A DNA stretch of 9,174 bases from Halobacteriovoraceae bacterium (GTDB lineage Bacteria > Bdellovibrionota > Bacteriovoracia > Bacteriovoracales > Bacteriovoracaceae), in contig JABJPQ010000665.1 in NCBI GenBank assembly GCA_018663815.1, forward strand, positions 1 through 9,174, given 5' to 3'. The notes under the pieces are model-generated. The model worked only from the letters and a program-made list of their open reading frames with translations, made no database searches and was not told the origin of the DNA. Shown here piece by piece: positions 1 to 5,645 of this stretch. Both the position numbers and the translations under genes were made by a program. The first letter of the stretch is position 1, and each line of letters begins with the position of its first letter.

Positions 1-647
1 CACTTACAACCATCTCAACAACTTCTATGGCGAAAGCAAAACTTTGCACCAACCTAGATTCCTGTGTTCAACTCGTTTCTAAATTAACTAACAAAAATTA
101 TTTATCAAAAAAGAAACTTAAGGGAGAGGTTAACCTTTCATCAAATTTTAAAATAACCAAACTCAACGCCAATGACTTTATCTCTGAAACTTTATCCTTA
201 CACGGCTACACCAGAGTCCCATCGACAAGTGGAGATTGGACAATAATAAATGCCCGAGATGTTCGTTACGAACCTACGCCACAATATATTTATGGAAAGG
301 ATGTGATTCCAAAAAATCACGATCATGCCATGGCCACATTCAAGCTGATAAATCCAAAAATTTCACGAGAAATAGCCCGTAATTTTCGCCCCTTCATGTC
401 CCGTTATGGGAGGATTATTGACCTTAAAACTCCTGGGATAATCATTATTTCTGATACAGGAAAGAACATTCACCGCTTAGGTAAACTCGTTACTCTTTTG
501 GATAAAAAACCAACAAGAGATGAAAATAAAGAGTACGAGAAAAGCGAGGAAAGAAGAAATAAACTAAAAATGATTAAAGCCAAAAACTGCGGTGATATTA
601 GTGATGATTTAGCAGAAATTAAAGCGCTGTTGTTAAAAAATAATTAA
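1..647 (+). CDS. Secretin-type N0-N1 domain protein (GspD-like, no pore domain), 5' end outside the window
   Basis: The reading frame is open to the left edge of the window, so this is a 3' fragment. The first in-frame ATG is at 27, but the codons before it read LTTISTTS and then MAKAK. This looks like the end of a signal peptide with a cleavage site after S-M-A, so I place the true start upstream of the window. Counting from the ATG at 27, residues about 10-75 resemble a secretin N0 domain: a helix with VSKLTNKN, a KLKGEVNLSS strand, then a second helix and a strand ending in WTIINARDVRY. Residues about 103-163 resemble a secretin N1 (KH-like) domain: ATFKLINPKISREIARNFRP, then SRYGRI, IIIISDTGKNIHRL and VTLLDK. 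In GspD and PilQ these domains sit in the periplasm and contact inner-membrane partners. A charged tail rich in K and E follows and the gene stops, so there is no beta-barrel secretin domain. The fold assignment rests on motif resemblance; the role is unknown. Periplasmic location is inferred. Confidence 0.7.
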   Translation, partial: LTTISTTSMAKAKLCTNLDSCVQLVSKLTNKNYLSKKKLKGEVNLSSNFKITKLNANDFISETLSLHGYTRVPSTSGDWTIINARDVRYEPTPQYIYGKDVIPKNHDHAMATFKLINPKISREIARNFRPFMSRYGRIIDLKTPGIIIISDTGKNIHRLGKLVTLLDKKPTRDENKEYEKSEERRNKLKMIKAKNCGDISDDLAEIKALLLKNN

Positions 648-2029
648 ATAATTCTACCAACTAGGTCGTAATCCAAAACCTCTGTGATTTCGACCTGTAC
701 TATATCTCCGGCCAAAGCGTTACCATCATTAATAATAACCTTTCCATCAATATCTGGGGCTTGCCCTTGGTGTCGACCTTGCAAAAGAAGTTCGGTTTCC
801 TCATGCACACCTTCAACTAAAACTTCAATTGTTTTACCAATATATTCTTGATTAAGTTCTCGCGCTATTTCTTTTTGTACTTCATAGAGTTTTTCAAAAC
901 GCTCTTCAATAACTTCTTGTGAAACCTTATCATTAAGCCTAATAGCAGGTGTCCCTTCTTCATCAGAGTATTTAAATACACCGAGATGATTAAATCTAGC
1001 AGCTCTTACACCTTCGATTAATAAGTCAAAATCTTCTGCGGTTTCTCCAGGAAAGCCAACAATAACCGAAGTTCTAAGAACAACTCCAGGAATTTTTTCT
1101 TTAAGCATTTTTATTTTACTGTGAATTAACTCTCCAGTTGCTTTTCTATTCATACGTTTTAAAATATTAGATGAAAAATGTTGAATCGGCATATCGAGGT
1201 ACTTACAAATTTTTTTAGAGTTTGCCAGTAGATCCATAACATCTTCAGTCAGATCATCAGGGTAGAAGTAGAAAACTCTTATCCATTCGGCCATACTCTG
1301 ATCCTCTAAAGACTTAAGCATATTATAGATAACGGGATTTTTATTATCTTCTCTTTTAAATTCTTTAAAATCAGAACCGTAATCAGAAAAGTCTTGTGAG
1401 ATGAGGTTAAGCTCTTTTACTCCCGAATCAACCAAAGATTTTGCTTCCACCACTAAAGAATCAATTGTTCTAGAACGAAGTTTTCCTCTAAGGGTTGGAA
1501 TAATGCAAAATGTGCAATTTCGATTGCAGCCTTCACTAATTTTTAACCACGCCATATATGAAGGATCGGTATTCAGTCTAGGGTCAAATTCAGTGTGAAT
1601 ATATTTTGGGATTTCTACAAATGATTTTTTTTCGAGTTTACCCTCTTCAAATGCTTTTAATAGTGGAACGATTTTATGATACTCGCCAGTCCCAATAAAC
1701 ATGTCAACTTCGGGCATTGCAGATTCAAGCTCTCCAAAGTATCTTTGGGCCATACAACCACTCATAACAAGCGCTTTACAATTTCCTTGTTCTGGATTCT
1801 TAAAATCTGCCAGCTCTAATACAGTCTCAATTGATTCGGTTTTAGCGGCCTCAACAAATGAGCAGGTATTGATAATGATCACCTCTGCCTTCTCTGGTTC
1901 AGCTGTAATAGAAAAACCATCTAGACCCAAGTGGCCAAGCATCACTTGTGAGTCGACAAGGTTCTTAGAACACCCAAGAGATGTAAAAAACAATGATTTC
2001 TCGTTAAATTTTTGAGGGACCAAATTCAT
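644..2029 (-). CDS. rimO: Ribosomal protein S12 (aspartate) methylthiotransferase RimO
   Basis: RimO is a cytoplasmic radical-SAM enzyme that adds a methylthio group to the conserved aspartate of ribosomal protein S12. All three expected domains are visible in 461 residues, a normal length. The N-terminal UPF0004 domain has cysteines C20 (SLGCSKNLVDSQ), C56 (NTCSFVEAA) and C92 (SGCMAQRY) for one 4Fe-4S cluster. The radical-SAM core has C168, C172 and C175 (EGCNRNCTFC) for the second cluster, followed by IIPTLRGKLRSR. A C-terminal TRAM-like domain follows from about residue 395. The motif SLGCSKNLVDS favours RimO over the tRNA enzyme MiaB. The ATG at 2029 is preceded by GGAG with 7 bases between. 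The stop overlaps the stop of the convergent upstream-edge gene by 4 bases. The gene appears to be transcribed alone from the promoter at 2054-2082. Confidence 0.96.
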   Translation of the reverse strand: MNLVPQKFNEKSLFFTSLGCSKNLVDSQVMLGHLGLDGFSITAEPEKAEVIIINTCSFVEAAKTESIETVLELADFKNPEQGNCKALVMSGCMAQRYFGELESAMPEVDMFIGTGEYHKIVPLLKAFEEGKLEKKSFVEIPKYIHTEFDPRLNTDPSYMAWLKISEGCNRNCTFCIIPTLRGKLRSRTIDSLVVEAKSLVDSGVKELNLISQDFSDYGSDFKEFKREDNKNPVIYNMLKSLEDQSMAEWIRVFYFYPDDLTEDVMDLLANSKKICKYLDMPIQHFSSNILKRMNRKATGELIHSKIKMLKEKIPGVVLRTSVIVGFPGETAEDFDLLIEGVRAARFNHLGVFKYSDEEGTPAIRLNDKVSQEVIEERFEKLYEVQKEIARELNQEYIGKTIEVLVEGVHEETELLLQGRHQGQAPDIDGKVIINDGNALAGDIVQVEITEVLDYDLVGRII

Positions 2030-2053
2030 AAATATTCTCCAATGATTTGGCTC

Positions 2054-2082
2054 AATATAAAAATACCCGGGGTGTTTGTCTA
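2054..2082 (-). promoter_or_regulatory. Predicted sigma-70 promoter of rimO
   Basis: Read on the minus strand, a -35 box TAGACA (5 of 6 to consensus, 2077-2082) is separated by exactly 17 bases from a -10 box TATATT (5 of 6, 2054-2059). Transcription would begin near 2047, giving a leader of about 18 bases that carries the GGAG ribosome-binding site (2037-2040). The spacing and fit to the start codon make this the best promoter in the window. It is a prediction by eye. Confidence 0.55.
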
Positions 2083-2098
2083 TGAAAAGAACACTTAA

Positions 2099-2162
2099 AT
2101 GCTTGAAATTATAATTTATTCATACCCAAAGCTTAAAATTAAAGCTTTGGCCGCTCAAGCAT
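2099..2162. repeat. Nested inverted repeat between rimO and the lipoprotein gene
   Basis: There are two nested perfect stems. The inner arms are CCAAAGCTT (2126-2134) and AAGCTTTGG (2142-2150), a 9-bp stem with a 7-base loop. The outer arms are ATGCTTGA (2099-2106) and TCAAGCAT (2155-2162), an 8-bp stem. The bulges are asymmetric (19 bases on one side, 4 on the other). The element starts 26 bases beyond the stop codon of the lipoprotein gene (read on the minus strand) and lies just upstream of the rimO promoter. It probably acts as a terminator or 3'-end stabiliser for the lipoprotein mRNA. No clear U-run follows either stem, so a classical intrinsic terminator is not shown. Confidence 0.5.
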
Positions 2163-2188
2163 GTCGAATATACTGCAATTTAAGCTTA

Positions 2189-3280
2189 TTACTCTAACGC
2201 GAACTCTTTAATCGTTCGACAGGATAAATTCTTATATTTATTAGTGTTTAAAAAATACTTTGTTATTCTTAAGTCCATTTGCTTGTATTTATTTTCAAAA
2301 TAAACAGTTTCTTTACTCTCAGAATCTATTTGTGAAAGTCTGTCGAGGGTAAACTTGAGTTTTGGATAACGATTCCAACCAGAGCTAAATTTAAGCTTTA
2401 ATGATGATTCTGAACTACTATTCAAAGTCATTACATTACTTAAATTCATATGATATTCCTTCCCCGTTTTACCCACAACTAAATTCAGTTCATTATTATC
2501 TGTCTGAGTTAATTCATAAGATCCAAGAACTTTATCAAAGCACAATAATTTTCCTAAGACATCACCCGAGACTTCTTTATGATCATACGTAGCCACATCT
2601 GAGAATCTAAAATAGTCACAAAATGAAACATCCTTAGCTTCTTTTACTCTTTTAGGGCCATTGAAAGAAATATATTCAGTAAAGTCATCAACTCCCTCTT
2701 CTCGACTACTAAACTTAAACTTATAAGACTCGTTTAAATTTCCAACCTCAAGGTAATATAAAAAAGCATAGGCAATCATTTGCTTTTTAATTTCAAATTC
2801 CTCATCGCTTATCTCTGAATAACTAAGGATGAGTTCGGCTATTAGTCGCTTGGCACTAGCTTGACTTAGAGCAGTCCAAAACATTCGTGGTTCAATTTTA
2901 GCAAAATCTTTTATATATTTATCAAGATCTTCTTTGACTAACGTAATTACTTTTTCAGATAAAAACAAATCTACTTTTTTATTAGGATTCAAAATAGATG
3001 AAATTGCATCCCCTAAGATAAAGATTGGAAAAATAGCAATTTTAAGCATACAACTTGCAAAATCACCTCGGGAGTACTTAGTCGTAATAGAATCTGCTGC
3101 ATTTTTTTCTGATTTTTCAGTTTCTGTTTTTTCTGTTTCTTTTTTTTCAGTATTTTGTTCTTGTATTGGCTTTGGTGACTTATAGACAGTGGTAACATCT
3201 ATTCCATTACTTGAAAAAAAGTCCAGCTGACATGATGAAAGTGTTAATAAGCATCCAATCAAAAATGGTAGTCTTTTCAT
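2189..3280 (-). CDS. Putative lipoprotein of unknown function with a Lys/Glu/Thr-rich linker
   Basis: I do not recognise the family. The N-terminus is a lipoprotein signal: MKR, a hydrophobic stretch, then the lipobox L14-S15-S16-C17, so the mature protein should be lipid-anchored at Cys17 (Gln at +2 would favour the outer membrane by the E. coli rule). Residues about 41-60 form a low-complexity K/E/T linker with repeated TEK units. Residues about 77-97 are hydrophobic (CMLKIAIFPIFILGD and on). The larger C-terminal part (about 100-363) is mixed alpha/beta and soluble-looking, with YISFNGPKRV and FKFSSREE stretches but no catalytic motif I can name. The ATG at 3280 follows AGAGGG (3287-3292) at good spacing. 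The linker is encoded by A-rich DNA including a run of eight A on the coding strand. An overlapping frame in the same stretch is a by-product of that composition. Confidence 0.82.
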   Translation of the reverse strand: MKRLPFLIGCLLTLSSCQLDFFSSNGIDVTTVYKSPKPIQEQNTEKKETEKTETEKSEKNAADSITTKYSRGDFASCMLKIAIFPIFILGDAISSILNPNKKVDLFLSEKVITLVKEDLDKYIKDFAKIEPRMFWTALSQASAKRLIAELILSYSEISDEEFEIKKQMIAYAFLYYLEVGNLNESYKFKFSSREEGVDDFTEYISFNGPKRVKEAKDVSFCDYFRFSDVATYDHKEVSGDVLGKLLCFDKVLGSYELTQTDNNELNLVVGKTGKEYHMNLSNVMTLNSSSESSLKLKFSSGWNRYPKLKFTLDRLSQIDSESKETVYFENKYKQMDLRITKYFLNTNKYKNLSCRTIKEFALE

Positions 3281-3302
3281 ACAAAACCCTCTTTATCGCT
3301 AA

Positions 3303-3332
3303 ATATTAGACACCTGCTTAATGAAAAATCAA
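3303..3332 (-). promoter_or_regulatory. Possible promoter of the lipoprotein gene
   Basis: On the minus strand TTGATT (3327-3332) lies 18 bases from TAATAT (3303-3308). Each box matches the sigma-70 consensus at 4 of 6 positions. A start near 3296 would give a leader of about 16 bases holding the AGAGGG ribosome-binding site. The region is AT-rich, so a chance match is quite possible. Confidence 0.3.
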
Positions 3333-3459
3333 TAGCTTTGGTGTTATATTTTATTAAGTACATATAATGAGAGCAAGATTCATGCCGCTGGCTATGTTTT
3401 TTTATACAAGGAATACTTAAATATTAGAAAGGATAAAAAGACTTACGCTCTAAAAAAAG

Positions 3460-3765
3460 TTAAAGCTTATTACAATCGAGTAGATCAATAATTCCAGCAC
3501 TTGAACTTACAATTGCTCCTTCCTCCCCATCATACATATAAGCGATTAACTGATTATTTGGACTACATACGATATCAAACACACTATTAGCATCCGATAC
3601 ATTTTCACAATAGGAGTTTCTTGAAATGCTATCAGTGACATGGGCACTGTTTCGATCGAAATTGACACGAAATACTTCGCGGCTGGCTTGCCTTGTACAT
3701 TCATAAGTAGTGGCCATTGAGCCAAAGGACATACAGATCAAAAAAGACATCAGCATAAATTTCAT
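3460..3765 (-). CDS. Small secreted protein, 101 aa, four mature cysteines, unknown function
   Basis: I do not recognise this protein. It begins with a signal peptide (MKFMLMSFLICMSFGSMA) with a likely signal peptidase I site after Ala18, leaving a mature protein of about 83 residues. The mature part has four cysteines (C23, C53, C67, C98), an even number that suits two disulfides in the periplasm or outside the cell. C98 sits three residues before the C-terminus. The middle holds predicted strands (VFRVNFD, VFDIVC, LIAYMY), suggesting a small beta-rich fold. The ATG at 3765 is preceded by a strong purine-rich AGGGGGAG (3770-3777). It is transcribed divergently from the next secreted-protein gene and lies 179 bases upstream of the lipoprotein gene on the same strand. 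Co-transcription with that gene cannot be excluded. Confidence 0.75.
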   Translation of the reverse strand: MKFMLMSFLICMSFGSMATTYECTRQASREVFRVNFDRNSAHVTDSISRNSYCENVSDANSVFDIVCSPNNQLIAYMYDGEEGAIVSSSAGIIDLLDCNKL

Positions 3766-3791
3766 AAAACTCCCCCTCTTGGAATGCTACT

Positions 3792-3820
3792 AGGCTAGGT
3801 TAAGAAAAATTCTTTGTCTA
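3792..3820 (-). promoter_or_regulatory. Weak candidate promoter of the 101-aa secreted protein
   Basis: On the minus strand TAGACA (3815-3820) is followed after 17 bases by TAGCCT (3792-3797). The -35 box is 5 of 6 but the -10 box only 3 of 6. It is listed because the same TAGACA box with 17-base spacing occurs upstream of rimO, and because the leader length to the start at 3765 is sensible. Confidence 0.22.
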
Positions 3821-3899
3821 AATTTTTCAAAGTATTAATGCAAAAACAGATACATAGCCAATTTAACAATACTCATCCTAGTATTAACTACACTACACG

Positions 3900-3928
3900 T
3901 TGCATTATGCGCTACCACGCCTTATATT
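3900..3928 (+). promoter_or_regulatory. Possible promoter of the 210-aa secreted protein
   Basis: TTGCAT (3900-3905, keeps the TTG core) is followed after 17 bases by TATATT (3923-3928, 5 of 6). A start near 3935 gives a leader of about 27 bases before the ATG at 3962. It depends mainly on the -10 box. Confidence 0.33.
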
Positions 3929-3961
3929 CTCCAAAATATCATCAACTTAGTGAGAAATTAT

Positions 3962-4594
3962 ATGAAAAACCTACTCGTGCTTACAATATTTTTTTGCTCG
4001 CTAAGCTCGTTGGCCTTTGAGAGCTTAACTAACAAAAACATCGAGGATGCATATTATTATGGTGATATCCTTTCCTACCACACAGATTTACAACTAACCG
4101 TTAAATGTAATCTCGTAAGCTTTGATGAGGTTATTTCTGTTGAGAGTATGCTTTATCATCAAGGTAGTAATGGTTATGTTCAACTGAGAAATCGCCCCAA
4201 CACCAAACTAACAATTAATAGTAATAATGAACTCTATCTAAATGAGATTTTTGTGGGAACGGTAGATGGTGACGACAATGGAAATGCACTAGGATGTAGA
4301 CATAAATCCGGCATTCAAAAAATTAGAGTTTCTATTAATGACTTTAATCCTGATATTAAAATGCTCCAATTTTCGCTTGAGTACTCTAAAAAATGCCAAA
4401 AGATTAATAGCTATGGAAGCTTTAGCGGAACTAAGTTTCTTCACCTAAGTAATTACTTGGAACATAAGGGTAAGGTCATTGATATCCACCAAATATCGAG
4501 AACGACTGTTGAGTGTCAAAGCCATGAAACAATTTGGCATGGTATCTATACTTACCCAATTTCTATTCTTCCTAAAAGTGGCTGGAGCTTGTAA
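3962..4594 (+). CDS. Secreted protein, 210 aa, four mature cysteines, unknown function
   Basis: I do not recognise the family. I choose the ATG at 3962 rather than the in-frame GTG at 3950. The ATG gives a clean signal peptide (MKNLLVLTIFFCSLSSLA, cleavage after S-L-A), and the GAG at 3952-3954 can serve as a weak ribosome-binding site 7 bases upstream; it lies within the alternative start. The mature protein of about 192 residues has four cysteines (C49, C111, C144, C184), suggesting two disulfides. Strand-like segments such as LQLTVKCNLVSF, TKLTINSNNELYL and KIRVSIND suggest a beta-rich fold. A GTVDGDDNGNALG segment at about residues 98-110 is Asp/Asn/Gly-rich and might bind a metal, though it is not a canonical EF-hand. 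The C-terminus (SGWSL) shows no anchor. The gene is divergent from the 101-aa secreted protein, which shares the signal peptide plus four-Cys layout but no obvious sequence similarity. Confidence 0.75.
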   Translation: MKNLLVLTIFFCSLSSLAFESLTNKNIEDAYYYGDILSYHTDLQLTVKCNLVSFDEVISVESMLYHQGSNGYVQLRNRPNTKLTINSNNELYLNEIFVGTVDGDDNGNALGCRHKSGIQKIRVSINDFNPDIKMLQFSLEYSKKCQKINSYGSFSGTKFLHLSNYLEHKGKVIDIHQISRTTVECQSHETIWHGIYTYPISILPKSGWSL

Positions 4595-4639
4595 AGACCT
4601 CACTCTAAGTCACTGTACTTTCATATCTTTTTTAGATAA

Positions 4640-4668
4640 TTGTCAATTCTTTAGACACCCAATAAAAC
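4640..4668 (+). promoter_or_regulatory. Possible promoter of the outer-membrane protein gene
   Basis: TTGTCA (4640-4645, 5 of 6) is separated by 17 bases from TAAAAC (4663-4668, 4 of 6). Transcription from about 4675 would give a leader of roughly 100 bases containing the stem-loop at 4693-4730 and the strong ribosome-binding site at 4764-4769. Confidence 0.33.
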
Positions 4669-4692
4669 AACTTCACTCCCCCTAGTTTGCCA

Positions 4693-4730
4693 TCTCAAAT
4701 CAGTCTATGCTTCATGCATACAAATTGAGA
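4693..4730 (+). repeat. Stem-loop in the leader of the outer-membrane protein gene
   Basis: The outer arms TCTCAA (4693-4698) and TTGAGA (4725-4730) pair over 6 bp. The inner arms TATGC (4706-4710) and GCATA (4716-4720) pair over 5 bp around the loop TTCAT. If transcription begins near 4675, the structure would stand close to the 5' end of the mRNA, where such hairpins can protect transcripts for abundant outer-membrane proteins. Between it and the ribosome-binding site the RNA is A-rich and probably unstructured. The function is an inference, and alternatively it may be the 3' end of the preceding gene. Confidence 0.35.
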
Positions 4731-4776
4731 CGAAATAAAAATAACTATTTCATAAACAAACACAAGGAGTTTTAAA

Positions 4777-5595
4777 ATGAAATTACGAAACAAGACTGCG
4801 CTAGCAGCAACATTAATGGTACTAAGTTCCGCTGCATCAGCAGATTTCTTTGTTAATCTTGGATTAGGAACAATCACTCTTAATGCAAAAAAAGCACAGA
4901 CTCTAGTTCACTCAAATTCAAGCATAGATTATTCTACAGTTAGAGTTGGTGACCAAACCCCTGATGGCTCTGTAACAAAAGATGGCGACACAACTGTTAC
5001 AATTAATTATCAACTTGAAGACCTTCCATATTGGGAAGAAACATCCTATGTAGAGAATGAAGTTTATAACCCTAATGATCAAACAAGCGTTATCACATCG
5101 GAATCAACAGCTGAACTCATGCAAGACATTAGAAAAACAACAACAATCTCAAGAGAAGAAATGCTTGCAGCAGTTAGTGAAGATGCCCTACTCGCTATCG
5201 AAGGTGCAGTTGGGATAGACTGTCATGGTGGTGATAGATCTGGAGACATATGCCCAGGTATTGAAGCAACTTATAGAGTTGGTGTTAACTCTGGGACAGT
5301 TGAAGCTATAGCCTATGGAGTTCGAGTTGGACTAAAGTATTATCCAATCAATGATACTTCTGCCTTTGCCGATAAATTTTCGGTTAATGCAAAAATTCAC
5401 TTTGAGAATGTAGAGGACTTAAGAGATGGTTTAGAATCATCTTATGCTCAGACAACATTTTCTGTTGGTGGATCATATGCTCTTTATCAAAATATCGCTT
5501 TAGGCTTAGATCTGAAAGCAAGTTCAAATGATGAAGACGGTGGAAACGCAAGTATGGCCCTTCAAGGTAACCTAACAATGGGTATTGAGCCTTAG
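4777..5595 (+). CDS. Probable outer-membrane or exported beta-rich protein, 272 aa
   Basis: The family is not recognised. A clear signal peptide with cleavage after A20-S21-A22 is followed by mature DFFVNLGLGTITLN. The C-terminal part (about residues 162-270) shows alternating-residue strands typical of a small beta-barrel: TYRVGVNSG, YGVRVGLKYYP, FSVNAKIHFE, TTFSVGGSYALY, ALGLDLKAS and ALQGNLTMGI. The final residue is Pro rather than the usual aromatic, so a barrel is likely but not certain. The region before it (about 45-145) is acidic and Thr/Ser-rich and may form a periplasmic or surface domain with a helix around 112-142. Two cysteines, C149 and C159, could close a small loop (IDCHGGDRSGDICPGI). 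The ATG is preceded by AAGGAG (4764-4769) with 7 bases between, the strongest such site here, suggesting good expression. The transcript probably ends at the hairpin at 5606-5643. Confidence 0.82.
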   Translation: MKLRNKTALAATLMVLSSAASADFFVNLGLGTITLNAKKAQTLVHSNSSIDYSTVRVGDQTPDGSVTKDGDTTVTINYQLEDLPYWEETSYVENEVYNPNDQTSVITSESTAELMQDIRKTTTISREEMLAAVSEDALLAIEGAVGIDCHGGDRSGDICPGIEATYRVGVNSGTVEAIAYGVRVGLKYYPINDTSAFADKFSVNAKIHFENVEDLRDGLESSYAQTTFSVGGSYALYQNIALGLDLKASSNDEDGGNASMALQGNLTMGIEP

Positions 5596-5605
5596 GAAAA
5601 TCTTT

Positions 5606-5643
5606 TGTACTAAATCTAATAATCATTTATTAGGTTTAGTACA
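5606..5643. terminator. Probable bidirectional terminator between the outer-membrane protein gene and nadB
   Basis: A 16-bp stem (5607-5622 with 5627-5642, one T-G wobble) closes on a TCAT tetraloop. A further T-A pair (5606-5643) makes 17 bp. It lies 10 bases after the plus-strand stop and 2 bases after the nadB stop on the minus strand, the usual place for a shared terminator between convergent genes. The stem is AT-rich and no long U-run follows on either strand (ATATTATT on the plus side; an A-rich stretch then GATTTT on the minus side), so efficiency is uncertain. Confidence 0.62.
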
Positions 5644-5645
5644 TA

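Noticed and set aside
1401..2015. Two plus-strand frames (65 and 104 aa) within rimO
   Set aside because: Both are antisense to a conserved enzyme whose motifs explain the region.
3013..3198. 61-aa minus-strand frame rich in lysine inside the lipoprotein gene
   Set aside because: It overlaps the lipoprotein linker in another frame. The K/Q-rich composition is a by-product of A-rich repeats, and there is no ribosome-binding site.
3300..3428. 11-bp direct repeat TAAATATTAGA at 3300-3310 and 3418-3428
   Set aside because: It is short and AT-only except one G, with no insertion-like sequence between the copies, so chance is likely.
3336..3491. Plus-strand frame reading ESKIHAAGYVFLYKEY and on, possibly a gene remnant
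   Set aside because: It has no start codon, overlaps the end of the 101-aa gene, and resembles no family I know.
3788..3883. Inverted repeat TACTAGG / CCTAGTA, 82 bases apart
   Set aside because: Only 7 bp at long distance, with no sign of a transposon end or regulator site.
3814..4020. 68-aa plus-strand frame in front of the 210-aa secreted protein
   Set aside because: It starts at a non-ATG codon inside a promoter region and overlaps the signal peptide of the real gene in another frame.
4479..4685. 68-aa plus-strand frame overlapping the end of the 210-aa protein
   Set aside because: It lies largely inside a better supported gene and has no ribosome-binding site or recognisable features.
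4695..4877. 60-aa minus-strand frame opposite the start of the outer-membrane protein gene
   Set aside because: It is antisense to a gene with a clear signal peptide and strong ribosome-binding site, so it is treated as a shadow.
5384..5626. 80-aa minus-strand frame opposite the end of the outer-membrane protein gene
   Set aside because: It runs through the terminator hairpin and is antisense to the beta-barrel strands, with no supporting signals.
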